DNA from: Sphingobium sp. | GTDB taxonomy: Bacteria > Pseudomonadota > Alphaproteobacteria > Sphingomonadales > Sphingomonadaceae | DNA: 64,000 bases | Assembly: GCA_017744605.1 (NCBI GenBank) | Contig: JAGIAZ010000006.1 | Location: forward strand, 62,001-126,000 | Reading direction: 5' to 3' | Part shown: in pieces, positions 59,516 to 64,000 of the stretch | Layout: each line of letters begins with the position of its first letter | How positions within the stretch are numbered: position 1 is the first letter of the stretch | Notes under the pieces: model-generated | Told to the model about the DNA's origin: nothing | What the model saw: only the letters and a program-made list of their open reading frames with translations | The model's database searches: none | Position numbers and translations under genes: made by a program

Positions 59516-59537
59516 CCCCGGCCCAATCGGGCCGGGG
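59516..59537 (+). terminator. Hairpin after the PEP-CTERM gene
   Basis: CCCCGGCCC-AATC-GGGCCGGGG is a perfect 9-base stem 20 bases after the stop. The following TATT is a weak T-tract, so termination efficiency is uncertain. Confidence 0.6.
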
Positions 59538-59656
59538 TATTCGCGACCCCGAACAAGAGCCCTTCGTTTGCCCGGTTTTCAGACATCAAGCGGCTGACCC
59601 TGGATGAGCGCCGCTGCGACCACCCGGATTTGTGCTCGCCGTCCAGGCCCGATGCT

Positions 59657-61282
59657 CTAGAAGACCCAGCGCGGAACAGTTGAGAGCGTCCCGCGAATAG
59701 CGGGATTGGGATCGACAGCGAGCCGGCTCTGGTCGTCGAGAATCATCGTTGCACGGTCGATCGGGGTGTACGGCCGCCATCGCGGCAGGGTGGAGACGGC
59801 AGGGCTGCCATGTCGCGCAAAAGAGATCCAGGCCGCACTGCACACCTCCGCCAGCGGGTAGCGATCCGATCCGTCCCCCAGCAGTGGCCGTGCCAGATCG
59901 ACATTGTCGAAGACATAGGGGATGTCGATGCCATGCGGCGCGCCAAATTTGCCGCCGAAGCGCGGCGATCCCTTGCTGAACCAGTAGACGAAAGTCGGCG
60001 CCCCACCAAGGGCGGCGCGACGCTCGGCAATCTCGATGGTCCCGCGCCGCATGATATAGTCCGCCATGATGGCGCTGTAGAGGCGGCTCGGGGAAGCGTC
60101 CGGCGACTGCGCGCGATACTCGCGTACGACATCCGCCGCCAAAGGGCCAAGGAAGGGTCTCAGCCGTGGCTCGAGATCGCCCCAGGCAAGGCTGAACAGT
60201 GTCGCATCGCCCGCGCCGAAGATCGTGGTGGTCTCATCCGCCGTCGATCCGATCAGCAGCGGCACATCGGCGGAGAGGGTCGGTGCGGTGGGATCGAAGG
60301 GATGACGGGGCAGGTTATGGCCATCCACGACCGGTCCCAGCCGCAGCTGCCCCATCGCATCATTGCCCTTGATCGCGAGGATGCGCGCGAGCTGCGCGGT
60401 GGGCAGAGTTGCGAGCTTGCCAATGTCGCGCGACGTGAGCTCGAGCCGGCGCAACACTTCGGCCGTGATCTTGCCTGCATCCGCCGGCTCGATTGCCCGC
60501 ACGCCCGGCCCGCTCTGGACGATGGCCTTGTGGAAGAGTCCCTTGGCGGCCGGCATGGCGAGCAGAGTCGAGACCTTGGCGCCGCCGCCTGACTGGCCGA
60601 AGATGGTGATATTGCCGGGATCGCCGCCAAAGGCCGCGATATTGTCGCGCAACCAGCGCAGCGCCGCGATGATGTCCAGCATGCCGGCATTGCCGGAGTC
60701 CGCGAAGCGGGCGCCCGGTGCCAACTCGGCGAGATAGAGATAGCCGAAGAGGTTGAGCCGGTGGTTGAGCGTCACCACCACGACATCGCCCTTCGCCGCC
60801 AGCCGCGTGCCGTCGTAAAGCTCGGACGAACCCGAGCCGACAGTGAAGCCGCCGCCGTGCAGCCAGACCATCACCGGCCGCTTCACGCCATCCGCCAGCC
60901 CCGGCGTCCAGATGTTGAGCGCGAGACAGTCCTCGCTCTGCGGCGCCTGATATTCATTATTCACCGCGAAAAGCGCCCCGACATCGCCGGTCGCGGGCGG
61001 ATTATATTGTGGGCATTCCGCCGGCCATTGCAGCGCCGGCCGCACGCCGCGCCAGGGCTTGATCGGCGCAGGCGCGGCGAAACGCGTGGCCAGGGTGGAG
61101 GCTGCATAGGGAATGCCCTTGAAGATATGCGCACCGCCCGAAAAGATCCCGCGCACGCGGCCCGCAGTCGTTGCGGCCTCGCTCGCTACCCACGCCTCGG
61201 CCGGAGCAGGGAGCAATGCCGTAGCGGCGAGTGCGCCACCGGCCAGCAGCGCCCCACGCCGGCTTAGATCGGCGCGGTTCAC
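59657..61282 (-). CDS. Secreted type B carboxylesterase
   Basis: Encodes 541 aa from the GTG ending at 61282, which overlaps the previous stop as GTGA. A twin-arginine-like signal (DLSRRGALLAGGALAATALL, ending AEAW) precedes the esterase. Nucleophile is Ser231 in FGQSGGG, oxyanion hole GGG at 143-145, with STADETTTIFG and FGAPHGIDIPY supplying the likely Glu and His regions. It hydrolyses carboxylic esters, probably of natural-product or pollutant type, in the periplasm. Part of the leftward group behind the TonB receptor at 63329. Confidence 0.9.
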   Translation of the reverse strand: MNRADLSRRGALLAGGALAATALLPAPAEAWVASEAATTAGRVRGIFSGGAHIFKGIPYAASTLATRFAAPAPIKPWRGVRPALQWPAECPQYNPPATGDVGALFAVNNEYQAPQSEDCLALNIWTPGLADGVKRPVMVWLHGGGFTVGSGSSELYDGTRLAAKGDVVVVTLNHRLNLFGYLYLAELAPGARFADSGNAGMLDIIAALRWLRDNIAAFGGDPGNITIFGQSGGGAKVSTLLAMPAAKGLFHKAIVQSGPGVRAIEPADAGKITAEVLRRLELTSRDIGKLATLPTAQLARILAIKGNDAMGQLRLGPVVDGHNLPRHPFDPTAPTLSADVPLLIGSTADETTTIFGAGDATLFSLAWGDLEPRLRPFLGPLAADVVREYRAQSPDASPSRLYSAIMADYIMRRGTIEIAERRAALGGAPTFVYWFSKGSPRFGGKFGAPHGIDIPYVFDNVDLARPLLGDGSDRYPLAEVCSAAWISFARHGSPAVSTLPRWRPYTPIDRATMILDDQSRLAVDPNPAIRGTLSTVPRWVF

Positions 61283-62277
61283 GGCAGGAAATCCGCGTCG
61301 CGCCGCCACACGCTCGGCATCTTGTAGGGCACGTCGATATGGACGACCTCGATGCGGTCGATCTTGCCCGCGGTGATGTGAAACAGCTCCAGCATGGAGA
61401 GGCTGCCCGGCTTCTCGATCCAGCTTTTCATCGGTGTGCCGTCGGCGAGCCTGGCCATCTCTTCCGCAGCGCTGTGGTCGATGCTGGCGCGCGCAAGGAC
61501 GAGCCCGCGCGCTTCATCGACGACCATATAGTCGCGGTCGCGCACGGCGCTGTCGAAGATGAAGTTGCCGGTCTTGAACTGGTCCCCGCACGAGAGCTTG
61601 CCCTCCGGCCGCTCGAACTTGGGATTGCCGGCGGATTCAAAGCCATTTTCCTGACGCCGGCAGTCGTCGGTGAAGGTGGTGAACAGCACCCCGTCATTGA
61701 GTTGGAGCGTGCTGAAATAGCCATTGGCGAGGTCGATCATCCGTCGCCGCGCCGTGCGCTTCTCGGGCGGCAGGATCGCCGACATTTCCATATAATGCTT
61801 ATAGGCGAGCGGGTCGCCGGCCGCGGGCGAAGGGGGCTTGCCCTTTTCCGGCATCTTCACCAGCGTTTCGACCTCGCTGATCCGCCCATCCTGCACCTTG
61901 AGCCGCATGCCATAATAAGAGGGCTGGCCGCGCTGATCGATGACGCCGAAGAGGCCCGCCTGCCCGGTGGCTGGATCGGTGAAGATCAGCGATCCGGGGT
62001 GGAGCCGGTTGGCCGTATTCCAGGCCCCGTCGCCCACGCGCAGCATGACGTTGTTCTCGCTGAACTTGACCCGAGGCGCCCAGGGCAGGCGGGAGGGATC
62101 GCGCACGACCAGCGCGTCCATATAGCGCTTGGCCATGCCCTCCAGGCAGGCGGTGTCGCATTCGGGACGGACGGGCTGGCCTGTCTCGCGCGGATCGACA
62201 GAGGCCAGAGTGGGTGCGAGCGGCGCGGCAAGGGTGACGGCAAGCGCGGCGAGCCGCAGCGGGATCAGGCGGGTCAT
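61279..62277 (-). CDS. Secreted protein of unknown function
   Basis: Encodes 332 aa. Signal peptide ends LAPTLAS. The N-terminal part (CLEGMAKRYMDALVVRDPSR, then WAPRVKFSENNVML) looks like an NTF2/SnoaL-like fold, and a similar unit may repeat toward ARRRMIDLANGYFSTLQLND; paired cysteines suggest disulfides. No catalytic motif is clear. It overlaps the esterase gene and lies 37 bases after the hydrolase gene, so it probably assists the same esterase pathway. Confidence 0.75.
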   Translation of the reverse strand: MTRLIPLRLAALAVTLAAPLAPTLASVDPRETGQPVRPECDTACLEGMAKRYMDALVVRDPSRLPWAPRVKFSENNVMLRVGDGAWNTANRLHPGSLIFTDPATGQAGLFGVIDQRGQPSYYGMRLKVQDGRISEVETLVKMPEKGKPPSPAAGDPLAYKHYMEMSAILPPEKRTARRRMIDLANGYFSTLQLNDGVLFTTFTDDCRRQENGFESAGNPKFERPEGKLSCGDQFKTGNFIFDSAVRDRDYMVVDEARGLVLARASIDHSAAEEMARLADGTPMKSWIEKPGSLSMLELFHITAGKIDRIEVVHIDVPYKMPSVWRRDADFLP

Positions 62278-62314
62278 TGGCGATTCTCCTGCAGAAGGGC
62301 GCGCGAGAAGGCGC

Positions 62315-63244
62315 TCAGGGGATATTCTTGCGTTCGACAGTCCAGCGCGGATCTGTGCACAGGCGGCAGTCGGCGCCAGCGAACCAGCTCGCGGCGCGTG
62401 GATCGCCTTTCAGCTGCCAATCGAGCCAGGCGGCGGTGACGGTGGCGAAGGCGCCGCCATGGGGTAGCCAATAGGTGCCGGAATGGGCGACGCCCTTGCG
62501 TTCGGCGCGGAAGGCGGGAACGCCGTTCAATCGGGAGAAGTCGTCCTTGGCGTTGGGCAGCGCCACGTCGGTTTCGCCGTTGATGAAGACAATGGGGCCG
62601 TGGAGTTGCTTGAGGCTGTCCTTGGTCACCTTGGCGGCACCGGGCAGGCCGCCGGAGCCGAGGCTCCAGACGCCGCTGTTGAGCATGAGCGTCGTCGTGA
62701 TGCGCGGATCGCTCGCCGCCAGCGTCAACGCCTGCAAGCCGCCGCAACTATGGCCGGCGACCGCAATCCTGCCGGTCTCGACATGGCCTTTGAGCGGACT
62801 GCCTGCCGCGCCATTTTGCGCGATGGCCCAATCGATGGCCTGCTTCATGTCTTCGGGATAGGAATTGGCCGGCGCGGTGACGTCGATCGGGGTCGTCGGC
62901 AACGTCGGATTTTCCTCCGGCCAGCCATGCTCGACCGCGCCCGGACCGAGATGGCCGAGCGCCAGCACCAGATAGCCGCGCGAGGCGATGTCCGTGAGAA
63001 AATAGCGATAGCGGTTGGAGACATTGTCGCAGCCGCCATTGCCCCAGACGAAGATCGGCAGCCTGGCCTTGCCGAGCGCGGCGAGATTGGCCGGGCGGTA
63101 GAGCGTTTGGCGCGGAAGGCCCGGGTCCGTCTCGATCACCACATGATAGGGACCGCGACCGCGATCCAGGGGAGCGGCAAGGGCGGGCGCAGAGAGCGCC
63201 AGCGCGGCCGTCAGCCATGCCGTCAGTGTCATGCGTGCGCTCAT
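62315..63244 (-). CDS. Secreted alpha/beta hydrolase
   Basis: Encodes 309 aa with a signal peptide ending APALAAP. IFVWGNGGCDN provides the oxyanion-type turn, the nucleophile is in VAGHSCGGLQ, and FINGETDVALP and VAHSGTYWLPHGG give the likely Asp and His regions. This fits the dienelactone hydrolase/PET-esterase-like outline. Cysteines (GADCRLC) near the C-terminus may form a disulfide. Downstream of the truncated TonB receptor gene; it probably breaks down an ester or lactone near the outer membrane. Confidence 0.85.
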   Translation of the reverse strand: MSARMTLTAWLTAALALSAPALAAPLDRGRGPYHVVIETDPGLPRQTLYRPANLAALGKARLPIFVWGNGGCDNVSNRYRYFLTDIASRGYLVLALGHLGPGAVEHGWPEENPTLPTTPIDVTAPANSYPEDMKQAIDWAIAQNGAAGSPLKGHVETGRIAVAGHSCGGLQALTLAASDPRITTTLMLNSGVWSLGSGGLPGAAKVTKDSLKQLHGPIVFINGETDVALPNAKDDFSRLNGVPAFRAERKGVAHSGTYWLPHGGAFATVTAAWLDWQLKGDPRAASWFAGADCRLCTDPRWTVERKNIP

Positions 63245-63328
63245 GCGCTCTCTTCCTTCTCCTAGCTTGTCGTCGCGGCGCGGCGGGCGGGGATTGCCCC
63301 CGGACCCACCACACCGTTGCCTGCTCGC

Positions 63329-64000
63329 TCAGAATTTGCGCTTCAGCGTCAGCCACCACTGGCGTGGCGCTCCGGGCGCGCCGGTGACCATGGCGGTGTT
63401 GTTGTTCTGGCCGATGCCGGTGTAATAGAGCTCGTTGGTGAGGTTGGAGACCTGCGCGGACAGCTGCCAGTCTTCGTCGGCCGATTTCCACGTCAGGCCG
63501 GCATTCACCAGCGAGAAGGCCGGGATCTTGGCCAGCGCGTTGTTGATCGTGTTGGCTTCCTGCATGGACTGATAGCTATAGTCCACGCGTGGGGTCAACG
63601 ATCCCACGTCGCCCAGTTCGATCACATATTGCGCACCGAGGCTGAACTTGCGCTTGGGCGCATAAGGCAACATCATGCCATAGGCGATACCGGCGCCCAG
63701 ACCGCCGGCAGGCGCCGTGCAGCCTGCATTCACGCCGACCGCGCAGCCGGACAGCGAATTATATTTGAAGCCCAGCCAACTGGCCGAGCCGTCGATGGTG
63801 AAGCCGCGCACCGGCTGCGCCTGCACTTCCAGTTCAAGGCCCTTCAGCGTTGCCTTGCCGGCATTGACGAAGAAGGAGCAACTCAGCTCGCTCGTGTTGA
63901 AGAAGCAGCCGGTATTGGGCGCCGTCGCCGTGCGTGAGAAGACGCTGGCGATGAAGTCCTTATACTTGTTCACGAAGGCCGAGACGTTCACGCGCAGTTT
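63329..64000 (-). CDS. TonB-dependent receptor, C-terminal part (5' end outside window)
   Basis: The open frame runs from the stop at 63329 to the right edge (223 codons). Beta-barrel strands with alternating hydrophobic residues (GFTIDGSASWLGFKYNSLSG, RKFSLGAQYVIELGDV) and the end APRQWWLTLKRKF (aromatic terminal residue) are typical. It leads the leftward group of secreted hydrolases at 59657-63244, suggesting uptake of the product they release. Signal peptide and plug are not visible. Confidence 0.9.
   Translation of the reverse strand, partial: KLRVNVSAFVNKYKDFIASVFSRTATAPNTGCFFNTSELSCSFFVNAGKATLKGLELEVQAQPVRGFTIDGSASWLGFKYNSLSGCAVGVNAGCTAPAGGLGAGIAYGMMLPYAPKRKFSLGAQYVIELGDVGSLTPRVDYSYQSMQEANTINNALAKIPAFSLVNAGLTWKSADEDWQLSAQVSNLTNELYYTGIGQNNNTAMVTGAPGAPRQWWLTLKRKF

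Noticed and set aside
1..64000. CRISPR arrays, rRNA and tRNA genes
   Set aside because: None recognised on reading; a covariance-model tRNA scan could not be run.

Overview
The window looks like chromosome of a sphingomonad-type alphaproteobacterium. The evidence is high G+C, four TonB-dependent receptors (one cut by the window edge), tightly overlapping degradation operons, a PEP-CTERM protein of the PEPxxWA type, and a complete Tad (Flp pilus) locus. No rRNA, tRNA, CRISPR array, transposase or phage gene was recognised. The genus cannot be fixed from what is visible.

Region 1 (1-10358): one long leftward unit runs from about 9565 past the left edge. It encodes a secreted CocE/NonD esterase, a TonB receptor, a CapA-like phosphoesterase, TRAP transporter small and large subunits, a protein distantly like 2-hydroxyacyl-CoA dehydratase subunits, and a two-domain type III CoA-transferase. 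A divergent GntR/FadR regulator sits at 9699. The gap between them holds TTGT-N2-ACAA palindromes that look like its operators. No substrate-binding TRAP subunit is visible.

Region 2 (10530-23260): an aromatic-degradation regulon. A leftward operon (MBL-fold hydrolase, fumarylacetoacetase, PF04909 amidohydrolase, MFS transporter, small secreted protein) lies opposite a TetR regulator. Next come a second leftward operon (extradiol dioxygenase, FAD monooxygenase, FAA-type hydrolase), a TonB receptor and a divergent MFS transporter. Five copies of the dyad ATTC-N10-GAAT lie in exactly the three promoter regions that serve these units, which suggests a single TetR-controlled regulon.

Region 3 (23276-36685): a second, partly paralogous module in a ten-gene leftward operon. 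In order it encodes a FAD monooxygenase, HbpS/GlcG-like protein, Rieske oxygenase, amidohydrolase, second Rieske oxygenase, extradiol dioxygenase, alpha/beta C-C hydrolase, small membrane protein, cupin and SDR. A LysR regulator and a divergent TonB receptor plus MBL hydrolase flank it. A shared T-N11-A motif marks both promoters. Oxidation, O-demethylation or hydroxylation, meta-cleavage and hydrolysis of a (methoxy)phenolic compound is the likely logic; the substrate is unknown.

Region 4 (36686-41180): a gene-poor stretch with palindromes, two copies of a REP-like repeat, a possible 42-codon gene with a strong terminator, a degenerate GGDEF-EAL protein and an orphan ParB/RepB-like protein.

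Region 5 (41181-57856): the Tad pilus operon, read leftward (cpaB, cpaC, cpaE/tadZ, tadA, tadB, tadC, TPR protein, small protein, tadG, flp, tadE, a prepilin-peptidase-like protein), then a response regulator. Its promoter side is bordered by a pseudo-receiver/pseudo-EAL protein, a degenerate histidine kinase, a complete histidine kinase and a single-domain response regulator. Several of these proteins have lost catalytic residues. A possible H-type RNA pseudoknot lies just before the flp ribosome binding site.

Region 6 (57857-64000): an AT-rich intergenic stretch, a PEP-CTERM surface protein, and a leftward group of secreted esterase/hydrolase genes downstream of a TonB receptor whose N-terminal part lies beyond the right edge.
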